Of a stretch of 64,000 bases of DNA, positions 36,508-49,400 are shown piece by piece. The DNA lies in contig CM060734.1 of assembly GCA_030704615.1 (NCBI GenBank), forward strand, positions 9,422,001-9,486,000, written 5' to 3'. How positions within the stretch are numbered: position 1 is the first letter of the stretch; each line of letters opens with the position of its first letter. The position numbers and the translations under genes are program-made. This DNA is from Takakia lepidozioides. Its lineage: Eukaryota > Streptophyta > Takakiopsida > Takakiales > Takakiaceae. The notes below the pieces were generated by a model that saw only the letters and a list, made by a program, of their open reading frames with translations, had not been told where the DNA came from and searched no databases.

Positions 36508-38673
36508 CCTCGGCACTATGTCCCAGACACTATCAGGGATAGTGCCGGGGATGCCCGGGCTAAAACTGCCCGGGCTGCCACGTCCTCCGCGCCACCTGAG
36601 CGCCCAGCCCTCGCGCTCTCACCGTTGACTGCCCGCCACGCAGGCGCGTGGGGCCCGCCTTCCCCAAGCCTTCAGCTCCCACGCTTAGGCCCAGGCCTTG
36701 CCACATGAGACCCTCCCTACCTGCCACGTCGTGAGGCCCCACCCCCTGAACTCTCCTATACCCTGGCTAAAAGGAGTATGGCTAAACCAGATTGAGCCAA
36801 GCCTTTCGACATGGCATGGAAAAGTATAGGAAATACACTAACTCCTAGGAGGGTATGGAAGTGTTGATGATGGTTGGGTTTAAGTATGGTGACATGCATT
36901 ATTTAAAAATAATAATGATAAAATATATTTAAAATAAAATATGGATGGATTGCACTACGTTCTTCCATTTCAAAATATCATTCATACATTGTATTGGGAT
37001 GAACTTAATATGTATGTATTTTTATATTGTTTTCAAATAATCTCTAACTTAGTTACATTGAGGAGACATTGTGTCTTATGATGAAACATTGTGTAACATA
37101 TGTATCCTTGCGAAAGAGGTAAGTCGGCAGATGAACTTACGAATGTGTGTCATACTTTCTATGTGTGTCGATAGATGAATTATTTTAGCTTAATCTATTC
37201 GTGTAAGTGAATGGTGGCTTGGTATACAATTGTAAGAGAGCACGATGCTCTAAAACATTAATGGTATAAATGTGTGAATTGAAGATACAATTGATCATAT
37301 GTATCAATGTATGAATCGTAGTTGTAATAAATTAATTGTAGGCTTATACAAATTTATATTAGTACATACATCGTCATAGTTTCATTGACGAATATTTATA
37401 TGCATAATGTACAAGTAATATGTCTACGAATGTTGTTTAAGTGGGTTAATATTGGTGTGGATATCCAAATTTCATCTCACATACTTATAAAAATCAATGA
37501 TATATTTTGGTATATCTAATTGCGCATAGTGGGTTTAGAAGTGTCATGTAAGTGTCACTTACTGTCATATAGGAAATCCCCATATTTCAACATCTCAAAT
37601 CTTAATCCATACACGTATGCAAAAATATGATTGGGGAGTGTAATTTAAGTAGGCAAGTGTTGTATCGCATGATGATATTTCATACACATTGACAAAAGTA
37701 TATAGCACATTGTCAAGCATTGAGCCATATACATTTAAGACAATGTGCAAAAATTGTCTTAGAAGTGTCATTTAAGTAGGCTAGTAGTACACAACATGTT
37801 GATATTTCATACATATGTCACAAGTGTATAACACATTTGCACACATTCAGCCACACACATATGTGGAAGTAGGCAAAATTTGCTTTAAGAATGTCATCTA
37901 AGTGTGGTTAATGTTGCATTGGATCTCAAAATTCCATACATATATCAAAAAAATATATGACATAGTCTAGTGGGTGTTAAGCGTACATCTATAAGTTCAT
38001 AAATGGATACATATTTGTATAAGTGTATATCTTATGTTGAATATACATTGTTGTAACAATATGCAAGAATACATATGTTACACAATGTTTCCTCGTGTGA
38101 CACAAAAATGTCTCCTCAATATCACTAAGTTAGAGATTATTTGAAAACAATACAAAAGTACATATATATTAAGTTCATCCCAATACAATGTATGAATGAT
38201 ATTTTGAAATGGAAGAATGTAGTGCAATCCATCCATATTTTATTTTAAATATATTTTACCATTGTTTTTTAAATAATGTATGTCACCATACTTCAACCCA
38301 ACCATCATCAACACTTCCATACCCTCCTAGGAGTTAGTATTTCCTATACTTTTCCATACCATGTCTAAAAGGTTTGGCTCAATCTGGTTTGGCCAACCCT
38401 TTTACCCAGGGTATGGGAGAGTTGACGGGTGGGGCCTCGCGACGTGGCAGGTAGGGAGGGCCTCAAGTGACAAGGCCTGGGCCTAAGCGTGGGAGCTGAA
38501 GGCTGGGGGAAGGCGGGCCCCACGCGCCTCCGTGGCGCTGAGGACCGGGGAGTCAACGGTGAGAGCGCGAGGGCTGGGCGCTCAGGTGGCTTGGAGGACG
38601 TGGCAGCCCGGGCAGTTTTAGCCCGGGCATCCCCGGCACTATCCCTGATAGTGTATGCGACATAGTGCCGAGG
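36508..38673. mobile_element. Non-autonomous DNA transposon with about 600-bp terminal inverted repeats
   Basis: The left arm from 36508 (CCTCGGCACTATGTC) inward to about 37110 is matched by the reverse complement of the right arm, about 38075-38673. The outer 270 bp of each arm is GC-rich (CCGGGCTAAAACTGCCCGGG region); the inner arm is AT-rich (AAATATGGATGGATTGCACT). The arms are highly similar with small indels. The core (37110-38075) has no coding, only four diverged tandem units of about 105-130 bp carrying TTTAAGTAGGC and ATTTCATACA words. No clear target duplication: flanks are CGGCCGAAC and CTGGCCCAC. Long arms suggest a Mutator-like or fold-back element; CACTA is also readable near each end. 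Confidence 0.8.
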
Positions 38674-41600
38674 CTGGCCCACCCCTGAGCCCCCCCTTTT
38701 TTCTGGGCCTGCGTGTTCTTCTAGTGCTTTTCCACTAGCCCTCCAAGTTAGTTGTGCTAATCACTTGCCGATTTACTTTGATTGAAACTTGGGTTTACAA
38801 ATTCGCTTAAAACTTAAACCGACATCTTAGAGATCTTTATTTCCATAGCAGCCTCGTCCACTTGGTTGTCTAAATTAGCTACTTGTTAGTTGAATTCCAA
38901 GGAAGCCTAAATCCATCCGTTGTGCCCATTTTGCGACGGATATAGGTAGTCAGTGCCAATATTTAGAATCGACACTTTTAAGTGGGCTACCTTCTTAGAA
39001 GCTTGGTCAAGGTGGTTATTTTTTCCACCTAGTGCAATATATTCTAGACTCCCTCCTTTTTCTAAAATAAACAAAAACAAAAACAAAAACAATCTGGCTG
39101 GCCAATAAGCCTTTTGGGCTATTATTTTAGCCATCCCACCTGCATGGCTAAACCACTGTTTGAGTTTAGCCATATACGAGTGATGTGGGCTTTTGTATGC
39201 GCAGAAAACCTTCTCCACTGTTGTCCTAACTGAGTTAGGTAACAAGATTTGAAAGAATCAGCGGGTTGGCACACAGTTTTCTTCCAGCTGAACAAATTAT
39301 ATTTTTAGTTTAATTTAATTTGAAAATTAAGACAGAGGAGTCTGAGAGGACTGAGATTGCGGAACAAGCGAGGGCAACCCGAAGTGAAGGTCACGGCCCA
39401 ACCAGCCACGAGCAACAAAGAAACAGGGGAAATCAAGTCCAATGATGAAAAACTAGGCAAAGACTAATAAACCACAGCAAATCCGCGCTAGCTCTATATA
39501 GCCCAGAACCTTCTAGCCTGAGAGAGAGAGAGTAGATTTAAAATTAACTAATTAAACAAGATTGGACGAATCTAATAATATTATTTCTTAATTTTAAAAC
39601 TATTTCATTAAATAAAAACGATAATATGTATTTTCAAATATATAGTGCCAAGCTTTCATTTATTCAGTGAAACATGGGTTTAAAACTTCCCGGGCTACTA
39701 CCCCTGTTAATAAAAAAATTTAAATTAAAAAAAAAAAAAAAAACATGGCACATATCAATACATGTTTGGCATTCATGGCATGTTTCGTTGGACTTTGGAT
39801 GAATGATCACTGCAGGGATCCCAAGGTATATAATCATGCTATGTTCATCCATCTGATGTTGTGGAACGGAACTGCCGGTGGTCATGCAAAAAAGACTGAG
39901 ACAAGTCTCTCTATAAATGTATATGACACCAACCGCCAAAGTTAGCGTAAATAAGAGCCCCTTTCCCTTGCGGATTTGAGGAAGGTAGAGCAGAGTTGTT
40001 GTGCGAAATCACATACCTCTGAGAAACATAGTATTTTGACGCACACATTGTTTTCATCATCCATCCATTCTAATTCTAATTCTAATCTCTCACTATTCAC
40101 TATATTCACTCATTTATACTCACTCTACTAATTTAGTCTCCTGAAGACCCCAGAGACTTCTAAGACACCCCCACGTGTTCTACCCTACATAAACCACCCC
40201 ACCCTTTGAGACGTTTCTAGTAATTCCAACCCTACAAAAACTCTAATGTGAGCCCACCATTGGCTGTTCCATTGGTGCACCTATTTCCTTACCTTTCATA
40301 AATTGAACATTCTCTCCCCCTCTTTCTAGGTGTCCCTAGAGCCCGGGCCCACCTGTCTACTCAATAGCCGGCCCCCCCCCCTTTTCTCTATGTCAGTATT
40401 AATGTGGTATGGGAAGCGGAAAAAGTGTTTGGGAATAGCATCAAGGCTGAAGAGTACAAATGAGTAGTATGTCCTACATGTCCTTCCCCAGCTTTTCCAC
40501 TCGCCCCACTTCATCGTGCCAGCTTCTCATTCGCTGATTCTTTTTGAAATGAAACTTGGGTTGTTGACATATGTTCCCATGAATATGTAGAGCAGTTTCA
40601 TTCGGCGCTGATTCTAGAGTGGTCCAGGAATTAGCGTGGTCCAGGAGTTAAAAGAGGGGGCCAATGTATTAAGGCCACTTGTATTATTTAATGAAATGAA
40701 GGGTCCAAAAATTAAGGATTGACTTTCTAGCGTGGGCTTTCTAGATAGTTCTAGTTCTAGTTGGCTTTCCAGATAGTTCTACTAACATGTCGGTCCGGTG
40801 AGAAGCAATTGACTAGTTGCTTGTAACTTGTGTCTTCAACTGGCACACGTACTAGTAGCGTGTCTCACTGGTGGTTTGAGAGTGAGAGCCCGCGTGAGTA
40901 GTTGTTTGCTATGTTGGGGGTCGGGCCAGGTATGGCAGGTAGGATCAAAGTGGCTGCAAGAGGGAAAGACAAGGTGGCGGAGGGTGCACAGAAGTTCATA
41001 GAGGCAAGTGTTACTATCGGCATGGGTGGAGCAGATATCAACGTCACATCATGTCCCCTTTATTCCACTTGTTCATAGATTACCATGCATTTTAGTGACT
41101 AGTGGCGTCCTGTATAGCAACCTCCGGTAGGTTGACTTTCGGTTCTCATTTATGCAACTCTTGCGTTACCCACTTTTCAAACTTTCTATACTTTATTAAT
41201 AAAGTTTGACGCTCGACAAATCCAACAATTAAAAGAAATCTCAATATGTAGAGCAGTTTGATCAATTGAAAATAACTAATGACTACATTACCTCAAAAAT
41301 CTGGGAAAATTGAAAATAATGGATGGTGTAGCTCATAGCTGTTATGCAATGTTGTGTTTTCCAACACAATTCTGGACCTCCGTTTCCATATAAACAGGAT
41401 TTTTAAAAAAAAAAATGGTGATAAAAGAGGCTTCAACACTTGAAATGTAGAGCCTTTTCTTGGTCACTGTCTAAGAGCACTTGCTCATGCCTGAATGTTA
41501 CTTCAACAGAAGCAGATTATCTATTCATGCAGAAAACTGTCAATCAATTGTAACATGCTGGAAAAAATGATGTCCTGACGTCCTGACTTCACATTGAGGA

Positions 41601-42229
41601 GATCTCTAGACCAGGCCATCCCCAATCTGGAGTGGGGGAAAATCACAGAGGGGAGAGAATCTGCAGTGTTTGACATTCATCCAGCCTCATACTTTAGTTC
41701 TCAATAACAAAAACAACCCTTGTCCGCCCCATGATTTAAGATCTAAGGACTGGGCAGGTTAGATCTTGACAACCAACTGGGATATCATCCTTCTGGATTT
41801 CCCCCAATTACAAGACATGAAGACCAATTGATATTGAGGTCAGGTGGAGTGCCCCCATTCCCCGTTTGATGACCGGTAGTGGGCCTCTATCTCTCACTTG
41901 GCACAACCACTTGACCACCTTGAATCCTACACCTTTCTATGACCACCTCCAGTTCATTCCCTCAATCATCCCGTGCTTTCTCTTAAAATAGAAAATCCAT
42001 TTGGCTCTGGAACAACAAGCCCTGAGACTGGAACAGCCCAAGTCTGATACAACTCCATGCGCCATGCTGCCTGTTTGCAGTCAAAACGATGACCACAGCA
42101 TCCACCTTTATATTCCAACTAGTGCTTATCTGGATCTCTAGACACTGCCTGCTAGTGGCACCTCCCGAATATAGCCCCAATTTGACATATGTCAGCACAA
42201 AAATGCTCTCATCAGGTACTCCTCCCCTC
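38674..42229. other. No gene seen; intergenic
   Basis: No frame has recognisable protein character. Minor items: (AAAAAC)n at about 39063-39093, a poly-A run at about 39727-39745, CTAATT repeats at about 40068-40090, and a C run at 40371-40382. It may include the 3' region of NDUFV1. Confidence 0.5.
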
Positions 42230-44982
42230 TCATCCAGATGCCACCCTCAAACTTTCTTGCTCCTGCTTTGCTCGCTCCAAAATGCGGCGCTCAAGCTCAG
42301 GCCGGAAATGACGGATCAACCCTTGGACAGGCCATGCAGCTGCGTCACCCAATGCACAAATGGTGTGGCCCTCTATTTGTTTTGTTACCTCCTGTTGCCA
42401 CGTTGCACAACACAACTACCTCAGTACCAGTACGTTTTTAATATTGTCACAAGAACATAACGGCGGTTAAATCATCGAGTGCCAGTAGGGCACATTGTCC
42501 TGACTCATCTTTGACAGCTGCTTCAATTCCTGAATGGTGGATGAGCAGCATACCAGGCCTAATCATGAATCAATTACATTGACAAAGATAGGAATATAAA
42601 GAAGGCCAAGACCATTGCTCTGACAGATATGCAATACACGCCTTCAGTGACAAGCCTCACAGAGGGAGACTAATGTCGTGAATAGAGTACGTGGATAATA
42701 GGCATTGCTTCACATGCTGGATGTAAATAAACAGTCCAAAGGAACTTTGATTTTGGCTGTAGCAGAGGCTATGATGGCAATCACAAGCGTCATGTGCTTG
42801 TCAGACAACACAGAGACTACTGTAATACATAAAGGATTCTGACTTTCTCAACTGAAAGTTAGGGTAAATCCAAATAAAATCGACAGCCATGTGTTTTTGC
42901 TACTGCAAATGATGTAATATTACCTGCAACATGTCAATCTCTTCCAGTTTTGCGTTCCCCACCTTCAGCCTCTCCATCATGTACCACAACCAGGGGGTGC
43001 CCTCTCGGCATGGAGTGCACTGCCCACAACTTTCATGCTTGTAGAAATAAGCAAGTCGAGCAATAGCATCCACAACGTCAGTTGACTTGTCCATCACAAT
43101 CACTGCAGCAGTTCCGAGACCTGAATCACAACACAGCAGATAGTATTGAGCAGTGATACTAACTTGGACCCAAGCATTAAGAGGACCGATGAATATTGGA
43201 CAATCAAATCGGCCTAGTGGTCACAACTCACAGTTGGTGGGAAGTAGTTGAGATCATTCAGTTGGTTGTCAAAGACCTCCACACAATCTTCTCATACTTT
43301 CAGGGTATAATACTGACCTGATTGGACTGCCTTCAACGCATCAAAATCCATGAGAATATCATCGCACAGATGCCTGGGAAGCAAGGGAACTGATGACCCG
43401 CCCGGAATAATGGCCAACAAATTGTCCCATCCCCCTCGCACCCCACCACAATGCCGCTCAATCAACTCCTTCAATGGAATACTCATCTCTTCTTCAACTG
43501 TGCACCGCTTGTTCACATGTCCCGAGACGCAAAACAATTTGGTCCCTGAATTATTCTTCCGACCAAAGCTGGCAAACCACTCTGGTCCTCTCCTAAGGAT
43601 TGTAGGGGAGACAGCAACAGTCTCTACATTGGTCACAGTCGTTGGACATCCATAAAGTCCTGCGTTAGCAGGGAAGGGAGGTTTCAATCGTGGTTTTCCC
43701 TGCTTGCCTTCCAAGCTCTCAAGCAATGCAGTCTCCTCCCCACAGATGTAAGCACCAGCTCCATAGTGGATATAGACATCAAAATCATAGCCAGAGCCAC
43801 ATGCATTTTTCCCAAGAAAGCCTGTGCACAGTTACAATCCTAGTGAGTATATCGGCTTACTTAAGGACAATACCAGATATCCAATGTTTTGGAAAAGTGA
43901 CCCTGCCACAGCCTACTACATACCATAACCATTGTTCACCAATAAAAGAAAGTACAAAACTGGACTCCTGATTACCAAACTTAAGCCCAATTTGCAAGGT
44001 CAGCTGATTTTGGACCCCAGCCACATTACTAAAGGAAACAAAACTTTATTTCACACTAATTGATGGGTCCGTTGATTGCCTCTCAGCACATGGATTCTGC
44101 CGAATGACCTTGTCAACTTAGCGGAAGCTGCAGCTGAATCTTCACATGTTGCTTAACCTCAGTTAAGCCTAAATTCTCAGAAGATATGCCAGCCTGCACA
44201 AACCTCCAATGCAATTCATCCATGATGCGTTTGCTGGTGTTAATCAGTTGCAAGTCCAAAACTTCCCTTGAAATCAAAACATAAATCCCCTGTTCGGACC
44301 TGTTTGCGAAGGCTTGTAGCTCCAGCAACCAAAACGTCATACATCTTGAGACTGAAACAAACAAGACAACAGAAGAAGAAAACTAACCTTCTTTGTAACA
44401 CTCACGTAGAGCTCGCTCCAAGTTAAGTCTCTCGTTCACATACTCCCCGCGAATGTAGATGTAGCCGGCCCGCGCCCGCATCCCAACGCCTGCAATCAAG
44501 CAACCCTCCAGAAGCTTGTGAGGATCATGCCTCATGATCTCTCGATCTTTGCAAGTACCTGGTTCGCTCTCGTCGGCGTTAACCACCAGGTACGAGGGGC
44601 GCCCATCGGAGACCTTAGGCATGAAGGACCACTTTAAACCAGACGGAAAGCCTGCACCTCCTCTGCCTCTGAGCCCAGATTTCTTCATTTCATTGATGAT
44701 CCAATCTGTGCCTTTCAACACCAGATCCTTCGTCCGGTACCAGTCACCGCGCTTCAAAGCGCCTTTGAGAAACGGGTCATGCAAACCATACAGATTTGTG
44801 AAGATGCGGTCTTCATCTTTAAGCCCCCCGAAGTGCGTCTTCTCAGCTGGTGGTGGGGGAGGCGGTGGCGGGGGAGATGTAGCCTGGCTGAGAGCTCGAT
44901 GTGATTGGCCTACACAGGTACCATAGCTGCCCCGATTGAGAGCCAGGGCAGCCCTCCTCGCAGTGCTTCCAAAGCTCCTCAT
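42230..44982 (-). CDS. NDUFV1: NADH dehydrogenase (ubiquinone) flavoprotein 1, complex I 51 kDa subunit
   Basis: Nuclear-encoded subunit that binds NADH and FMN and passes electrons to the N3 iron-sulfur cluster in the matrix arm of mitochondrial complex I. Minus-strand exons 44982-44388, 43821-43318, 43120-42924 and 42391-42230 have GT/AG borders and matching phases, giving 1458 bp (485 aa), the family length. The N-terminus is Arg/Ser-rich and lacks acids ([18 protein letters not shown]), as in a mitochondrial presequence, followed by nine prolines at about 37-45. FMN-site [10 protein letters not shown] is at about 106-115; NADH-site [20 protein letters not shown] is in exon 2. The 4Fe-4S cysteines are CGQCTPC near 398-404 and ICALGD near 444. 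The ATG at 44982 gives the presequence and is the first in frame with it. No break was found, so it is likely functional. Confidence 0.95.
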
Positions 44983-46476
44983 TACAGTAGAATCTCACAG
45001 TTCCTTTCTTCCAAATTACCAACAACCCAGTCCCTAGATCGCACTCTTTGCCCCAATCTCTCAACCAAAAAAACTTTTCCTCTGCCTCTGCCTCTGCCTC
45101 TTCTTCTGCTCCAAATCCATAAGCCTCAGAGCACTATCATGTGCCGAAAAGTTCCCAACCCATCCGCCTTCTTGTCCACCCACTGAGCTGTGATGCACCC
45201 ATACAATCTCCTCGCCCGTCTTGAGAGTGTCGTCGCGGGTCGCCTTCCTTTGATGCTTTATTCATCCGCTGGATGATGTTACCTCTTTATCGTTGCACTG
45301 CCCACAAAGGAAGTGTCCACAAAGGAATTTTCATCACTGATCCCATGTTTACTGTCCCTACAGTGGTAGACTGTTGTCCCTGAGGAGGGCATCAAAGGAA
45401 GGTCTTGTCCCGGGAGTTTGCAAGGTACTTGGGGGAGGGTTGAGACTTGAGACTGTACTGTGCGTGGGCTGCGCAGCTGCTCCGTGGTCGTTTTCAAAGA
45501 CCATTCCAAAACCTCCAGAGTGTAGACATACGATTTATTGGCGTCTGTGGAAGTTTGGGCACGTTCGTGTGTTCTTCATTGTGTAGAGTCCAATGGAGCC
45601 CAAAGTGACTTGCATGAATGTTGCTGAAAGCTCACTAGGACCCCTCCGTGAAGGAGATTGTCAAATGTTGATGCTGTCGAATTTTCGGGCACAAAGGGCT
45701 ACCGTGGAGCATGGAGCAGAGGTGGCATGAGTTTTTTAAAGATCCTTCACAATGGTGGGACAACCCCAATTGCCAGGTGTGTGTACGATGTGAAGAAGTT
45801 TGTCCATCTTGCAAATGTGGGCTCTTCCTCTTAGCATCGTGATTTGGAATTTTTACTGGTGTTTACAAGGGACTTGGGAGGGTCAGCTTGGTCTTAGGAG
45901 GCCGTGTTTCAATCTATGGCTGCTTAGCTGCACCGTTCTCACAGACCAATCCGAGATCACCTGACTACAGACAGAAGCAGCACACACAAGAGGTCCTTTT
46001 GGGTTGATGGTCGGTTGAATCCTCCATGGGTCATGACACAAGTTCAAGGACAAGGTGGTGAGGGCACCTTCTGCTTCAACCTATATCAGCCTGTTTTGCC
46101 CTCTTATCATAGTCGTCCCTGATTTTTCACGTTGAATTCTGCGAGTAAGCTCGTTGGGTGGATCTATGGTGGGTCGGAGTGCTTTTGACATGTTACTGCC
46201 AATGTGGCAACAGGAAAGTATCCAAAAACAGATAGCAGAGACGAGGAGAAGCTTTGGAATGAATATTTGTCCAACCCCAGTCAGTGGTGGGACAATAGAG
46301 CAAAAGGGTGAATGCATGTTAGATTGCAGAGAGAAGCAGACGGAACTAGTGTGGTAACGAGGATTGGGGTGTTTCCTAGAACAGATCTTGGCTGTCATTA
46401 TCAGCTGTTAGTAGCAAGGTGAGGATGCATGCATGACTTGTGCAGAGGCAGGGATAGCTGAAGGAGCTGGGATAGA
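44983..46476. other. Intergenic; old direct repeats
   Basis: Lies between the divergent NDUFV1 (minus) and PPR (plus) genes, so it should hold both promoters. A (CTCTGC)n run is at 45079-45098. Blocks 45410-45530 and 45855-45975 are diverged copies (ACTTGGG, GCTGC.CAGCTGC and AGACCA.TCC words in order). 45703-45763 matches part of repeat R1 at 205-265. No promoter element could be fixed. Confidence 0.45.
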
Positions 46477-49400
46477 ATGTGGGTCCAGATTCATCCAAGA
46501 GGGCCGGATTTCAAGCACAAGATTACATATGATTCCTTGTGGATCAATAGCTACAAGAAACCTGCATGGGTAGATGGTCAACTGGAAGCAGCGGCGGCGG
46601 CGGCACAGTTGACAAAATCAGGCTCCTCGGCCATGACCACAGCTTTTGAAAGAGGACCAAGAGAGGGAGTCCACAATCCCTCTTCTGGCACTTCTGGGCA
46701 TGTGAGGATGCTATGTGAGGCAGGGCTACTGAAAGAGGCCCTGCAGACTTTACACCAAGGAGGCATTTCAGCAGATTCGGATACTTATGTCTGTCTTTTG
46801 CATACGTGCATCAAGATGAAAGGCCTGGAAGCCGGAAAGCAGGTGCACACTCATATTATCCAAAGTGGATTCAAGCCAAACGTTTTTCTACACAACACCC
46901 TTGTCAACATGTATGTTAAGTGCGGGAGCATCGTGGATGCTCACCAAGTGTTCAACAGAATGCCTGAACGATCTTTGATCACGTGGAATATACTGATGGC
47001 AGGATTTACCAAGCATGGGCGTGGTATGAATGCTTTGGAGACATATGAGCAAATGATGTGGGAAGGAGTGAAGCCCAACCACATCACGTTTGTTTCTGTT
47101 TGCAATGCATGTGCGAGCCTGGCAGCCCTGGAAAAGGGCAAAGAGGTCCATAGTGACATCCTCAAAGCTGGAATTGTCCCAGATGTCATTCTGAACACTG
47201 CCCTGGTGGACATGTATGCCAAATGCCGGAGCATTGAAGATGCAAAGGGAGTGTTTGACAATATGGCTGACCGAAATGTAGTGTCGTGGAACGCGATGAT
47301 TGCAGGATATGCACGGCAGGGGCTCAGGATGGAGGCTTTGGAGACGTATGAGCAAATGTTTCGGGAAGGGGTGCAGCCCAACCACATCACGTTTGTTTGC
47401 GTTTGCAATGCGTGTGCGAGCCTGGCAGCCACAGAAAAGGGCAAAGAGGTTCATAGTGACATTGTCAAAGCTGGAATTGTACCAGATGTCATTCTGAACA
47501 CTGCCCTGGTGGACATGTATGCCAAATGCCGGAGCATTGAAGATGCAAAGGGAGTGTTCAACAATATGGCTGAACGAAATGTGGTGTCCTGGAACGCGAT
47601 GATTGCAGGATACGCACAGCAGGGGTTCGGGATGGAGGCTTTGGAGACCTATGAGCAAATGATACAGGAAGGGGTGAAGCCCGACCACATCACATTAGTT
47701 TGTGTTTGCAATGCGTGTGCGAGCCTGGCAGCCCTGGAAAAGGGCAAAGAGGTCCATGGTGACATTGTCAAAGCTGGAATTGTACCAGATGTCATTCTGA
47801 ACACTGCTCTGATGAACATGTATGCCAAATGTGGGAGCATCGAGGATGCAAAGGGAGTGTTCGACAATATGGCTGAACCAGATGTGGTGTCGTGGAGCAC
47901 GATGATTGCAGGATATGCACAGCAGGGGTGCGGGATGGAGGCTTTGGAGACGTATGAGCAAATGATGCAGGAAGGGGTGATGCCTGACCACATTACGTTT
48001 GTTTGCGTGTGCAATGCGTGTGCGAGCCTGGCGGCCCTGGAAAAGGGCAAAGAGGTCCATGATGACATCATCAAAGCTGGAATTGTACCGAATGTTGTTC
48101 TGAACACTGCTCTGATGAACATGTATGCCCAATGTGGGAGCATTGAGGATTCAAAGGGAGTGTTCGAAAATATGGCTGAACGAGATGTGGTGTCGTGGAG
48201 CACGATGATTGCAGGATATGCACAGCAGGGGTGCGAGATGGAGGCTTTGGAGACGTATGAGCAAATGATGCGGGAAGGAGTAAAGCCCAACCACATCACG
48301 TTCGTTTGCGTTTGCAATGCGTGTGCGAGCCTGGCGGCCCTGGAAAAGGGCAAAGAGGTCCATGGTGATATCGTCAAATCTGGAATTGTACCAGATGTCA
48401 TTCTGAACACTGCCATGGTGGACATGTATGCCAAATGCTGGAGCATTGAAGATGCAAAGGGAGTGTTCGACAATATGGCTGAACGAGATGTGGTGGCATG
48501 GAATGCAATGATTGCAGGATATGCCCAGTATGGGTGCGGGATAGAGGCTTTGGAGACCTATGAGCAAATGATGCGGGAAGGGGTGAAGCCTAACTGGATT
48601 ACGTTCATTGGCGTTTGCAATGCGTGTGTGAGCCTGGCAGCCCTGGAAAAGGGCAAAGAGGTCCATGGTGACATCATCAAAGTCGCAATTGTACCAGATG
48701 TCATTCTGAACACTGCCCTGGTGGACATGTACGCCAAATGCGGCAGCATCAAGGATGCAAAGGGAGTGTTCGACAATATGGCTGAACGAAATGTGGTTTC
48801 CTGGAATGCAATGATTGCAGGATATACCCAGCATGGGTGCGGGATGGAGGCTTTGGAGATGTATAAGCAAATGATGCAGGAAGGGGTGAAGCCCGACCCC
48901 ATCACGTTTCTTTGTGTTTGCAATGCGTGTGTGTGCCTGGCAGCTCTGGAAAAGGGCAAAGAGGTCCATGGTGACATCGTCAAAGCTGGAATTGTACCGG
49001 ATGTTGTTCTGAACACTGCTCTGATGAACATGTATGCCAAATGTGGGAGCATCGAGGATGCAAAGGGAGTGTTTGACATTATGGCCGAACGAGATGTGGT
49101 GTCCTGGAACGCGATGATCGCAGGATATGCCCAGCATGGTTGTCATAGGGAGGCCCTGCAACTTTTTGAAGGAATGCAAAAGGAAGGCTTGAAGCCGGAC
49201 AGTATCGCCTTTCTATGTGTTCTCTCGGCGTGCAGCCACGCTGGCCTACTGGATGAGGGAAGACGCTACTTTGATTCCCTGAGTAAAGATCATGGTGTCA
49301 CCCTGACGGCAAAGCACTTTGGCTGCATGGTGGACCTTCTTGGACGTGCGGGGCAATTGGATGATGCAGAGGACCTCATTAATAAAATGCCAATGAAACC

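Noticed and set aside
46888-49179. Long minus-strand open frames opposite the PPR gene
   Set aside because: They are frame shadows caused by the repeated 303-bp units and vanish outside the array. The plus-strand protein is clearly the real product.
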